Below are positions 1 through 5,736 of a DNA stretch of 7,306 nucleotides, piece after piece. Source of the DNA: Chloroflexota bacterium (GTDB lineage: Bacteria; Chloroflexota; Dehalococcoidia; RBG-13-53-26); the NCBI GenBank assembly GCA_030616195.1, contig JAUWXW010000079.1:1-7306 (forward strand), in the 5' to 3' direction. Each line of letters opens with the position of its first letter. The first letter of the stretch is position 1. The notes under the pieces are model-generated. The model did no database searches and was not told the origin of the DNA. It saw nothing but the letters and a program-made list of their open reading frames with translations. The position numbers and the translations under genes were made by a program.

Positions 1-24
1 CGGTAATTGTTACTTCTGAATTCC

Positions 25-285
25 TTATTCGTCTTCTATCCCCAAGTTCAGAATGTAGTCAACGGCATGTTTTACGGTTACTATTCCTCTGGCATCCTCG
101 TCGGGTATCTCTACCTTCTTGTTTGGACCGCTAAATTCCTCCTCCAACGCCATCATCAGCTCCACCAAATCGAGGGAGTCAGCGTTGAAGTCTTCAATAA
201 AAGAAGCAGAAGGCACTACCTCTTCTTCTTTAACTCCCAGTTGGTCTACAATAATTGCCTTCACCCGTTCGAAAACTGAAGCCAC
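25..285 (-). CDS. acpP: acyl carrier protein
   Basis: ACP carries growing acyl chains on a 4'-phosphopantetheine arm during fatty-acid synthesis and is the partner of FabD and FabK encoded upstream. The acidic 86-residue protein has the typical first helix [14 protein letters not shown], then [20 protein letters not shown] with the attachment serine Ser37 in the DSLD motif. The late part [19 protein letters not shown] is also canonical. Between helix II and IPDE it has FSGPNKKVE, about four residues longer than the usual FD-x-E, making the protein a little larger than common 76-82 residue ACPs. The start is GTG at 283-285, overlapping the nusB stop by one base, with AGGGG about 7 bp upstream. 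The stop is TAA, and 24 bp of unassigned sequence remain to the window edge. Confidence 0.97.
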   Translation of the reverse strand: MASVFERVKAIIVDQLGVKEEEVVPSASFIEDFNADSLDLVELMMALEEEFSGPNKKVEIPDEDARGIVTVKHAVDYILNLGIEDE

Positions 286-725
286 TATGTTACCCCTTTC
301 TCCTTTTTATTAGTGAACTCGGTGTAAATCGAGCCTAAAACACCGTTGACAAACCTGGCAGAGTTCTCGCTTCCAAAAGTCTTGGCTAACTCGACAGCTT
401 CGTTGATAGCAACCTTTGCCGGAACCGCCTCAAATAGAATCTCAGCAACTCCTAGTCGCAAGATATTTCTATCAACCGTGGCCATTTGTTGCAAGGGCCA
501 GGCGGGAGCAAACCTTTGAATCAATTCATCAATAGCCCCCATATTCTCCAGTACTTTTGAGACTAGCTGCCAGGTAAAGCTGACCGTCTCCTCCGGCAGG
601 GAAGTGTCCTCAAGTAGCCAGTCCAAAGACTCTGCGAAGCCATGATCTGTGGAGTCCACCTCAAATAGCGTCTGCAGAGCCGTTGCTCTCGCCTTTCTTC
701 GGCCGCCTGGAGACGTCTTCGTCAT
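285..725 (-). CDS. nusB: transcription antitermination factor NusB
   Basis: NusB binds boxA RNA together with ribosomal protein S10 and takes part in antitermination on rRNA operons. The 146-residue helical protein has the expected N-terminus [16 protein letters not shown] (9-24), with the basic boxA-contact face, and the strongest family block near the end: [15 protein letters not shown], then [17 protein letters not shown] and [12 protein letters not shown]. Length and motif order are normal. The ATG at 723-725 is the only reasonable start; upstream there is only a weak AGAG. The gene follows the putative promoter by about 55 nt of leader, and its TAG stop shares one base with the GTG start of acpP, which implies translational coupling. 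Finding nusB among fatty-acid genes is less common than beside ribH or accB-type genes. Confidence 0.96.
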   Translation of the reverse strand: MTKTSPGGRRKARATALQTLFEVDSTDHGFAESLDWLLEDTSLPEETVSFTWQLVSKVLENMGAIDELIQRFAPAWPLQQMATVDRNILRLGVAEILFEAVPAKVAINEAVELAKTFGSENSARFVNGVLGSIYTEFTNKKEKGVT

Positions 726-757
726 GGCTCTATTTACTCAGACTATTGTTAACGAAG

Positions 758-776
758 GGCAAGAAATGCGCTTGCC
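758..776. repeat. inverted repeat in the putative nusB leader
   Basis: The arms GGCAAG (758-763) and CTTGCC (771-776) on the plus strand are exact reverse complements separated by 7 nt. In the minus-strand transcript this gives a 6-bp stem about 30 nt upstream of the nusB start and just after the predicted transcription start. No U-run follows, so an operator half-site pair or a 5' mRNA stabilising hairpin is more likely than a terminator. Confidence 0.35.
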
Positions 777-787
777 ATTTGCGATTA

Positions 788-816
788 AGTATAGCATTCG
801 TTCTCCAACAAGTGAA
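788..816 (-). promoter_or_regulatory. putative sigma70-type promoter for nusB-acpP
   Basis: On the minus strand a TATACT box (788-793), one change from TATAAT, carries an extended TG two bases upstream (TGC-TATACT). TTCACT (811-816), four of six matches to TTGACA, lies 17 bp further upstream. Transcription would start near 780-782, leaving a leader of about 55 nt before the nusB ATG at 725. The position, in the only long gap of the window, supports it; no experiment does. Confidence 0.55.
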
Positions 817-825
817 GACTTGCTG
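806..825. repeat. dyad symmetry over the -35 element
   Basis: The minus strand reads CAGCAAGT (818-825), loop CTTC (814-817), ACTTGTTG (806-813). This gives an 8-bp stem with one G-U pair; as DNA it is an inverted repeat with one mismatch. It covers the putative -35 box at 811-816, so it could be a repressor operator or, as RNA of a read-through transcript, a tetraloop hairpin. No U-run follows. Confidence 0.4.
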
Positions 826-881
826 CCATAATCTTCTTTAGTCTTTGCCGTTCTACCACTTCCAGGCACTCCCGACTTCTA

Positions 882-1787
882 TCAGACTTTCTTGCCCTCT
901 GTGCTTATAGCCTCGGCTTCTTTGCTGATCCGCTTGATCAGCCCGGTTAGCACCTGTCCCGGCCCTATTTCAATAAAGGTAGAGACTCCTTCTTTCATCA
1001 TGTATTCAGTAGACCTCTGCCACTGGATACAGTGGCAGAGCTGGTTCAACAGTTCAGCCTTCACTGCTTCGGCATCGGTTATTGGCTCCGCAGTAGTGTT
1101 GGCAATGATAGGAATAGCCGGGTCACGAAAAGTAAGCTTCGAGATAGCCTGAGCCATTCCTTCAACAGCCGGCTGCATCAAAGCGGTATGAAAGGCCCCG
1201 CTAACTTGAAGAGGGATGGCGCTCCGGGCACCCTTTGCCTTGGCTAACTCCGCAGCTTGGGCTACATTCTGGGTAGCGCCGCTGAGTACTATCTGTCCCG
1301 GACAGTTAAAATTAGCTACTTGAGTCCCGGTGGATTGGCAGACCTCGTTTACCGAGGCTTCATCCATCCCAAGGATGGCCACCATTCCTCCCGGGTTTTC
1401 CTGCCCTGCTTCTTGCATCAACTGGCCCCGTTGTCCGGCAAGGTAGAGCGCCTCAGCAAAGTCCAGCACTCGGGCGGCTACCAGGGCGGTGTATTCACCA
1501 AGGCTGTGGCCAGCTACGAAGGCCGGTGCCGTACCTTGAAGCTCAGGACTGGCTCTGAGGTAGGCAATGCTGACCGCCAGTATCGCTGGCTGGGCGTTGG
1601 AGGTTTGGCGAAGCGTCTCCTCAGGTCCCTCAAAGCAAAGCTGTGTTAGCCGAAAACCCAGGACGGTGTCAGCTTCTTCGAAGACCGCCCTGGCCTCAGG
1701 TGAGCTATCGTAGACTTCACGCCCCATGCCCACCCGTTGCGAGCCCTGGCCGGGGAAGACATAAGCAACTTTCCCTTCTCTTGCCAT
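882..1787 (-). CDS. fabD: malonyl-CoA:ACP transacylase
   Basis: FabD moves malonate from CoA to the phosphopantetheine arm of ACP, supplying the two-carbon units of fatty-acid synthesis. The 301-residue protein has VFPGQGSQRVGMG (10-22), the nucleophile motif GHSLGEY (93-99, Ser95), Arg120 for the malonyl carboxylate, NCPGQIVLSG (161-170), catalytic His200 in SGAFH, Gln249 (matching Gln250 of E. coli as remembered) and EIGPGQVLTGLIKRI (273-287). The ATG at 1785-1787 is preferred, with a modest GAG 7 bp upstream; a TTG at 1797-1799 would overlap the fabK stop and has no ribosome-binding site. Residues 250-257 are encoded inside a perfect inverted repeat (1015-1040), and there LCHCIQW replaces the common pattern with proline before V-x-W. 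fabG, which often follows fabD, is absent. Confidence 0.97.
   Translation of the reverse strand: MAREGKVAYVFPGQGSQRVGMGREVYDSSPEARAVFEEADTVLGFRLTQLCFEGPEETLRQTSNAQPAILAVSIAYLRASPELQGTAPAFVAGHSLGEYTALVAARVLDFAEALYLAGQRGQLMQEAGQENPGGMVAILGMDEASVNEVCQSTGTQVANFNCPGQIVLSGATQNVAQAAELAKAKGARSAIPLQVSGAFHTALMQPAVEGMAQAISKLTFRDPAIPIIANTTAEPITDAEAVKAELLNQLCHCIQWQRSTEYMMKEGVSTFIEIGPGQVLTGLIKRISKEAEAISTEGKKV
1015..1040. repeat. perfect 11-bp inverted repeat with 4-nt loop inside fabD
   Basis: On the plus strand the arm CTCTGCCACTG (1015-1025) is followed by the loop GATA (1026-1029) and the exact reverse complement CAGTGGCAGAG (1030-1040). It is wholly within fabD codons 250-258, shortly after catalytic His200 and directly after Gln249. 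There is no T-run, so it does not look like a terminator. It is the strongest perfect stem found by eye in the window. Confidence 0.9.
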
Positions 1788-1795
1788 AGGAAATC

Positions 1796-2737
1796 TCAAT
1801 TCATGTGACGCCTGAGTCTGGCAATTTGCGTTTCTGCCTCAGTCATCACTTCTGCAATTATTTCTTTGGCTGTCTTTATCTCTCTTATCGAACCAACGCT
1901 TTGCCCTGCCATCAGAAGGCCATCCTCCACATTGCCTTCGATCACGCCTGAGTAGAGCTTGCGGGCGCGGAAATACTCCTCCAGGGATGCCTTGCCTTTT
2001 CCTTCCAGGGACAGGAATTCTCGTGTCAGCTCGTTCTCAAGACAGCGGATTGGGTGTCCTGTAGACTGGCCTATCACCACGGCAGCGCCGCTGTCGGCCT
2101 CCAGTATCCTTTGCTTGAACCTGGGGTGAGCGATACACTCTTCAGTGCAGATGAACCTTGTTCCCATCTGGACAGCCTGGGCGCCCAGGGCCAGGGCAGC
2201 TATGAGCCCTCTCCCATCAGCAATCCCTCCTGCTGCTACTACGGGTATGCTGACGCTGTCCACTACCCGGGGTACCAGAGTCATTGTCGTCACCTCTCCA
2301 ATGTGCCCCCCGGACTCCATTCCTTCGGCTACTACCGCGTCTGCACCCAATCCTTCCAGTCGCTTTGATGAGGCAACGCTGGAGATCACAGGCATCACCT
2401 TGAGTCCGGCGGATTTGAGTTCAGGGATATAACGACTGGGATCACCTCCACCTGTAGCTACCACTGGTACCTTCTTCTCAATAACCACTTCTACTACTTC
2501 TTTGACGAAGGGTGATCTCAGCATGACGTTTACGCCGAAGGGCCTATCGGTTAACATTCGAGTTAGGTCGATTTGCTCTCTTATCCAGTCGGGCGGAGCA
2601 TTGCCGGTACCAAGGGTTCCTAGCCCACCAGCATTGCATACCGCGGCCACAAGCTCAGGGCTTGCCAGATATGTCATGCCGCCCTGAATAACAGGATAGT
2701 CGATGCCCAGAAGTTCACAGATGGCGGTCTGTAGCAA
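1796..2737 (-). CDS. fabK: enoyl-[acyl-carrier-protein] reductase II (FMN-dependent)
   Basis: FabK reduces trans-2-enoyl-ACP to acyl-ACP, the last step of each elongation round, using FMN and NAD(P)H. The 313-residue protein has the TIM-barrel pattern of the FabK/nitronate monooxygenase family: IDYPVIQGGM (12-21), AGGLGTLGTGNAP (36-48), PFGVNVML (66-73), AEGMESGGHIGEVTTMTLV (137-155, His145), AAGGIADG (168-175), GTRF (192-195) and EDGLLMAGQSVG (271-282). The GGHIG-TTMTLV and MAGQ stretches resemble pneumococcal FabK, and the position beside fabD and near acpP supports FabK over nitronate monooxygenase. The start is TTG at 2735-2737 with GAGGG 6 bp upstream; no in-frame ATG precedes the conserved QGGM strand. 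The stop is 8 bp before the fabD ATG. No fabI-type gene is in the window. Confidence 0.91.
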   Translation of the reverse strand: MLQTAICELLGIDYPVIQGGMTYLASPELVAAVCNAGGLGTLGTGNAPPDWIREQIDLTRMLTDRPFGVNVMLRSPFVKEVVEVVIEKKVPVVATGGGDPSRYIPELKSAGLKVMPVISSVASSKRLEGLGADAVVAEGMESGGHIGEVTTMTLVPRVVDSVSIPVVAAGGIADGRGLIAALALGAQAVQMGTRFICTEECIAHPRFKQRILEADSGAAVVIGQSTGHPIRCLENELTREFLSLEGKGKASLEEYFRARKLYSGVIEGNVEDGLLMAGQSVGSIREIKTAKEIIAEVMTEAETQIARLRRHMN

Positions 2738-2751
2738 GAACTGCCCTCACC

Positions 2752-2946
2752 CTATTTTTGCTTCTTGAGCTTTGTTTTGATTACCTCTTCACCGCGATAA
2801 CTTCCGCAGGTAGGGCAAACGCGGTGGCATAACTTCATCCTGTGACATCGAGGACAGGCTTCGATGGCCGGCGAAGTTAGGGATAGATGGCTTCGCCTCT
2901 TACCCTGGCGGGCCTTAGGATATCTCCTCTTGGGCAGTGGTCCCAT
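2752..2946 (-). CDS. rpmF: 50S ribosomal protein L32
   Basis: L32 is a small protein of the large ribosomal subunit. The 64-residue product shows the basic N-terminus (PLPKRRYPKARQGKRRSH, residues 3-20) typical of L32, followed by LTSPAIEACP and a four-cysteine zinc ribbon: Cys31, Cys34, Cys44 and Cys47. This is the zinc-binding (C+) form; many bacteria also carry a cysteine-free version. A fifth cysteine, Cys40 (KLCHRVC), replaces the proline often seen there. The ATG at 2944-2946 follows GAGGTGA, in which the TGA is the yceD stop. The lysine-rich tail, about eight residues long, is a little longer than in many homologues. rpmF is followed 14 bp later by fabK, where many bacteria have plsX and fabH. 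Confidence 0.97.
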   Translation of the reverse strand: MGPLPKRRYPKARQGKRRSHLSLTSPAIEACPRCHRMKLCHRVCPTCGSYRGEEVIKTKLKKQK

Positions 2947-2950
2947 TTGG

Positions 2951-3475
2951 TCACCTCGACTTTCTTCTTGAATCGAGTTTCTCCAACTCGATTAGGGGCA
3001 GTCCCCGAGAACGAGGCACGCAATCGCAGGCACCCTGGTTCAGATTGCTCCCGCACTCGGGGCAAAGCCCGGCGCAATCCGGTTGACACAGGGGCTTCAT
3101 TGGCATAGCAATCAAGCTATATTGACGCAATGCCTCGCTCAGGTCCAATATATGACGGTCATCTATGGTGAACACGTTCGAGTCCTCGTCCACGGGGAGA
3201 GCAATGCCAGTACTAACGTCTGCGGAAGGCAGAAATTCGTCTTCCACGTTGAGCCTTAGTGGATATTCGAACGAAGTTAGGCAGCGGCTGCACATTAGTC
3301 TGCCTGTGCCCAGAAAGGTACCTCTGGCCAGAATGCCTCTCTTGGTGCGTACTAGCTGCACCTGCCCTTGAATGTGACATTCTGCTATCTCTTCGAGGTA
3401 GAGGGTATCATCGACTTCATACGTGCGGGTCTCTCCTTGAGTTTCTTTCAGTAGCTGAGCAACGTTAATCTCCAT
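2951..3475 (-). CDS. YceD/DUF177 family zinc-binding-type protein
   Basis: The 174-residue protein belongs to the YceD (DUF177) family, which in most bacteria is encoded directly before rpmF and is linked to large-subunit rRNA and ribosome assembly; its biochemical role is not firmly known. Cysteines are Cys62 and Cys65 (CSRC) and a C-terminal cluster of Cys130, 134, 138, 141, 150 and 152 with the family pattern CAGLCPECGSNLN. This suggests metal binding, probably zinc. The start is the ATG at 3473-3475, 8 bp after AAGGAG; the in-frame GTG at 3482-3484 overlaps that ribosome-binding site and is unlikely. The end (SRRKSR) is basic. The TGA stop is 4 bp before rpmF and forms part of the rpmF ribosome-binding site, which suggests coupled translation. 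Confidence 0.92.
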   Translation of the reverse strand: MEINVAQLLKETQGETRTYEVDDTLYLEEIAECHIQGQVQLVRTKRGILARGTFLGTGRLMCSRCLTSFEYPLRLNVEDEFLPSADVSTGIALPVDEDSNVFTIDDRHILDLSEALRQYSLIAMPMKPLCQPDCAGLCPECGSNLNQGACDCVPRSRGLPLIELEKLDSRRKSR

Positions 3476-3492
3476 ATTGGCCACTCCTTGAT

Positions 3493-3541
3493 ACGCGACT
3501 AGTTATGTCGTCGCATCTAGACCTCTTTTTATCTGGTCTAG
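3493..3541 (-). other. two adjacent potential hairpins at the ispH-yceD junction
   Basis: On the coding strand, CTAGACC (3535-3541) can pair perfectly with GGTCTAG (3517-3523) across an 11-nt A-rich loop within the last ispH codons. Directly after it, ATGCGAC (3510-3516) can pair with GTCGCGT (3493-3499) with one G-U pair, across a 10-nt loop that holds the ispH stop codon. The second hairpin ends just before the AAGGAG of the next gene. There is no U-run, so this is not a classical terminator. A role in mRNA processing or in setting YceD/L32 translation is only a guess. Confidence 0.35.
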
Positions 3542-4375
3542 TCTTAGCATTACTTCTTCGGTAACCTCATCTGGTATAGACGTGCCGGTGGTTACCCCAA
3601 CGAAGCTCTTCCCCTCTAACCAACTCTCTTCGATCTCTGAGGCAGTTTCCACGTGATGTGTTTCGGTCCCCGCAGAGGCGCATACCTCAGCAAGGCAACG
3701 GGTATTGGCACTGTTCCGTGCCCCTACCACTATCATCACGTCTACCTTGCTGGCCAAATCTACTGCCTCTGCCTGCCGCTTCTTGGTCACATGGCATAGA
3801 GTATTGACGATGCGCAACTCCTCGATTCGAGGGAGAAACAAAGTGACGAAACTGTTTATGAACTGGGCAAACTGAGCCGGATTTCGGGTGGTTTGAGAAA
3901 GAAGTCCCACACGGTGAGGTAGTTTATCGAGCTTTGGAGTCGCCTCACCGTCCAAAGTTGCTATCCCTTTTCCGCCAGCGCAGCCGAGAATCCCTTTAAC
4001 CTCAGGGTGGTTTGGGTCTCCAAAAACAACTACCCAAAAGCCTACTTCTGATAGCGCCTTAGCAACTCTTTGTGCCTTTCGCACGTTGGGGCAGGTGCTG
4101 TCAATCACCTTAAGCCCTCTAGCTTTAAGCTCTTCTGATACCCCGGGAGGCATACCGTGTGAAGGAATCACGGCGATGTTGCCTGTAATCTGATCGGGAT
4201 TGCTCACTACCCTAACGCCAAGCTCCCTCAAGCCATCAACCACCCGCTGATTGTGTACTACGGGCCCCAGGGTTTCTACTGCCCCGTACTTCTCGGTGGC
4301 CTCCTCCAAAATTCTTAGGGCTCTTTTCACTCCAAAGCAGAACCCTGTTTCTTCGGTTTTCTCAATCTGCATCAT
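3503..4375 (-). CDS. ispH: 4-hydroxy-3-methylbut-2-enyl diphosphate reductase
   Basis: IspH (LytB) reduces HMBPP to IPP and DMAPP, the last step of the non-mevalonate isoprenoid pathway, using a [4Fe-4S] cluster. Counting from the ATG at 4373-4375 (290 residues), the three cluster cysteines are Cys13 (GFCFG), Cys95 (DSTCPNV) and Cys194 (NTLCHVT). Substrate-binding residues are visible as VVHN (His41), SHG (His73), NHPEV (His123, Glu125), Ser222 and Asn224 in NSAN, and Ser266 in TTGTSIPD. All key residues of the family are present. The start is uncertain. The ATG pair at 4370-4375 fits the family N-terminus (MQI...GFC) but has no clear ribosome-binding site. An in-frame ATG at 4423 has GGAAAG upstream and would add 16 residues and lengthen the overlap with plsC to 62 bp. 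With the chosen start the overlap is 14 bp. Confidence 0.95.
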   Translation of the reverse strand: MMQIEKTEETGFCFGVKRALRILEEATEKYGAVETLGPVVHNQRVVDGLRELGVRVVSNPDQITGNIAVIPSHGMPPGVSEELKARGLKVIDSTCPNVRKAQRVAKALSEVGFWVVVFGDPNHPEVKGILGCAGGKGIATLDGEATPKLDKLPHRVGLLSQTTRNPAQFAQFINSFVTLFLPRIEELRIVNTLCHVTKKRQAEAVDLASKVDVMIVVGARNSANTRCLAEVCASAGTETHHVETASEIEESWLEGKSFVGVTTGTSIPDEVTEEVMLRLDQIKRGLDATT

Positions 4376-5051
4376 TTTGGAGTGTTTCACTGGAGGTGTT
4401 CGCATCGTCTCTATATACCCCATGATAACTTTCCGGAAGTAGTTCGGCCAGGCGTCTCATGATAGTCTCTGTAGATGAGGCCAGTTGGGCGCGGGTTGGG
4501 CTTTCCTCAACTCTGGGTAGTTTGAAAGGTTGACCAATGTTAACTGTCACTTGAGGACGATGCAGAAACCGTCTTTTGTTCTGGTATCGTTGTCTAACCT
4601 TCTCCGTGCCAGCGATACCTACAGGAAGGATAAAGGCGTCGTTACGAAGAGCAATGAAAGCAGCGCCTAGTCCACCCCGTTTTAGCTGTAAAGTTGTACT
4701 TCTGGTTCCTTCAGGGAACATACCCAAAGCACAGCCCTTTCTCAGTGCTTCGTCTGCCAGGCGAAATGCTGTTCTGTCCACAGTACCTCGTTCCACTGTG
4801 AAAGAACCAAAGAGGCGTATAAGGGCGCCATGGAAGCGAGACTTAGCATACTCCTTCTTTGCCATGAAGGTGATCCTTCGAGGAATGCACACTCCAACGA
4901 GAGGAATGTCAATCCAGCTAAGGTGATTGGCGACTACGACAACCGGTTCTTCAGGCATGGCACCGATCTTGTTCTCGACCTTATAACGACACAGAAGGCG
5001 GAGCGCAGCAGCCACTACCGGTTTGCAGGCACCATAGATAGTCGGAGACAA
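4362..5051 (-). CDS. plsC: 1-acyl-sn-glycerol-3-phosphate acyltransferase
   Basis: PlsC transfers an acyl chain to position 2 of lysophosphatidate, giving phosphatidate for membrane lipids, at the inner face of the membrane. The 229-residue product has the acyltransferase HX4D motif as NHLSWID (His43, Asp48), GSFTVERG at 82-89, the substrate-binding FPEGTR at 112-117 and ILPVGIAGTE at 141-150. Residues 11-20 are weakly hydrophobic, and no clear transmembrane helix is seen, so membrane contact may be peripheral. The start is a TTG directly after the cmk stop codon, with GGGGG 7 bp upstream; the next in-frame ATG is at codon 32, only 11 residues before the catalytic His. The polar tail (about 210-229) overlaps the start region of ispH. 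The cmk-plsC-ispH order is common in anaerobic bacteria, from memory. Confidence 0.93.
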   Translation of the reverse strand: MSPTIYGACKPVVAAALRLLCRYKVENKIGAMPEEPVVVVANHLSWIDIPLVGVCIPRRITFMAKKEYAKSRFHGALIRLFGSFTVERGTVDRTAFRLADEALRKGCALGMFPEGTRSTTLQLKRGGLGAAFIALRNDAFILPVGIAGTEKVRQRYQNKRRFLHRPQVTVNIGQPFKLPRVEESPTRAQLASSTETIMRRLAELLPESYHGVYRDDANTSSETLQNDAD

Positions 5052-5723
5052 CTACTTTCCCCCTGCAAGATCGATTATCTTGTCAGCGACCTGCTCTGCA
5101 GTAAGCCCTTCAGTATTGATAATGCTGGCATCGGGGGCAGGATGTAGAGGGGAAAGTGACCGCTGACTGTCAATCTCGTCACGCTTCTTCAATTCAGCCA
5201 GGATATCTTTGTAGTCCAGGTTGCCTTCCTCAAGTTGTTCTCCGTGGCGGCGACGGGCTCTTTCCTCCGCGGAGGCAACAAGGAAAACCTTTAGCCCAGC
5301 CTGAGGCAGAACCACGGTACCGATGTCCCGCCCCGCCATTATCACATTACCCTTCTCAGCCATACGGCGTTGCTTTGCCACCAGGGCCTCTCTCACTCCG
5401 GCCACCTTCGATACCAGGGAAACCCCCGCTTCTACCCGAGGGCTGTGGATTTCAGCAGTAACGTCGAAGTCATTGATAGAAACGGAATTATACCCTCTCT
5501 CCTCCTGGCATGCAACCTCTATTTTTGCTTCAGCAGCCAGCTTGCTCAGCATGCCTTCATCTGTGAGGTCAATGTTGGAGTGAAGAGCAAGCCACGTTAG
5601 AGCACGATACATCTCCCCCGTGTCTACAAAAGGGTAGCCGAGTTTCTGAGCCACGATCGTGCCTACCGTGCTCTTGCCTGCTGCCCCCGGCCCATCGATG
5701 GCAATAATTGAGGGTAAAGGCAT
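5052..5723 (-). CDS. cmk: (d)CMP kinase (cytidylate kinase)
   Basis: Cmk phosphorylates CMP and dCMP with ATP to give CDP and dCDP, recycling the CMP released in phospholipid synthesis. The 223-residue product has the usual family length. It shows the P-loop GPGAAGKST at 11-19, the nucleotide-binding FVDTGEMYRALT at 32-43, GRDIGTVVLP at 131-140 and the lid/C-terminal signature RDEIDSQRSLSPLHPAPDA at 181-199. The frame stays open upstream to 5837, but that 38-residue stretch is arginine- and proline-rich, overlaps the preceding gene and lies before the conserved first strand IIAIDGPG. The ATG at 5721-5723 is therefore the start, with a weak AGGG about 10 bp upstream. The TAG stop directly abuts the TTG start of plsC, and the purine-rich end of cmk carries the plsC ribosome-binding site. 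Confidence 0.96.
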   Translation of the reverse strand: MPLPSIIAIDGPGAAGKSTVGTIVAQKLGYPFVDTGEMYRALTWLALHSNIDLTDEGMLSKLAAEAKIEVACQEERGYNSVSINDFDVTAEIHSPRVEAGVSLVSKVAGVREALVAKQRRMAEKGNVIMAGRDIGTVVLPQAGLKVFLVASAEERARRRHGEQLEEGNLDYKDILAELKKRDEIDSQRSLSPLHPAPDASIINTEGLTAEQVADKIIDLAGGK

Positions 5724-5736
5724 TCTACTAACCCTG

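Larger units (their letters stand above)
726..881 (-). other. 156-bp fabD-nusB intergenic region, the only sizeable gap
   Basis: This is the only non-coding stretch above 30 bp between genes. It holds a sigma70-like promoter and two short inverted repeats, listed separately. No gene-length frame and no remnant of fabG was found. No hairpin followed by a U-run is seen after fabD, so read-through from the upstream operon is likely in addition to local initiation. Confidence 0.6.

Noticed and set aside
7..279. Plus-strand frame of 90 codons covering the acpP region
   Set aside because: The opposite strand encodes a clear acyl carrier protein with the DSLD motif; this frame is its antisense shadow.
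785..829. A 14-codon minus-strand frame (ATG at 827-829, stop at 785-787) with AAAGAAG upstream, possible leader peptide
   Set aside because: It overlaps the predicted promoter elements, so it would be read only from upstream transcripts; there is no run of one amino acid and no attenuator structure.
924..942. 7-bp inverted repeat GCTGATC-loop-GATCAGC near the end of fabD
   Set aside because: A few stems of this size are expected by chance in 7 kb, it encodes the conserved LIKRIS segment, and no U-run follows it.
1796..2737. Nitronate monooxygenase as the product of the TIM-barrel flavoprotein
   Set aside because: The GGHIG-TTMTLV and MAGQ stretches and the location between rpmF and fabD fit FabK better, though annotation pipelines may use the other name.
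5264..5275. 12-bp perfect palindrome CCTCCGCGGAGG in cmk
   Set aside because: One or two 12-bp palindromes are expected by chance in a window this size, and it lies in ordinary coding sequence.
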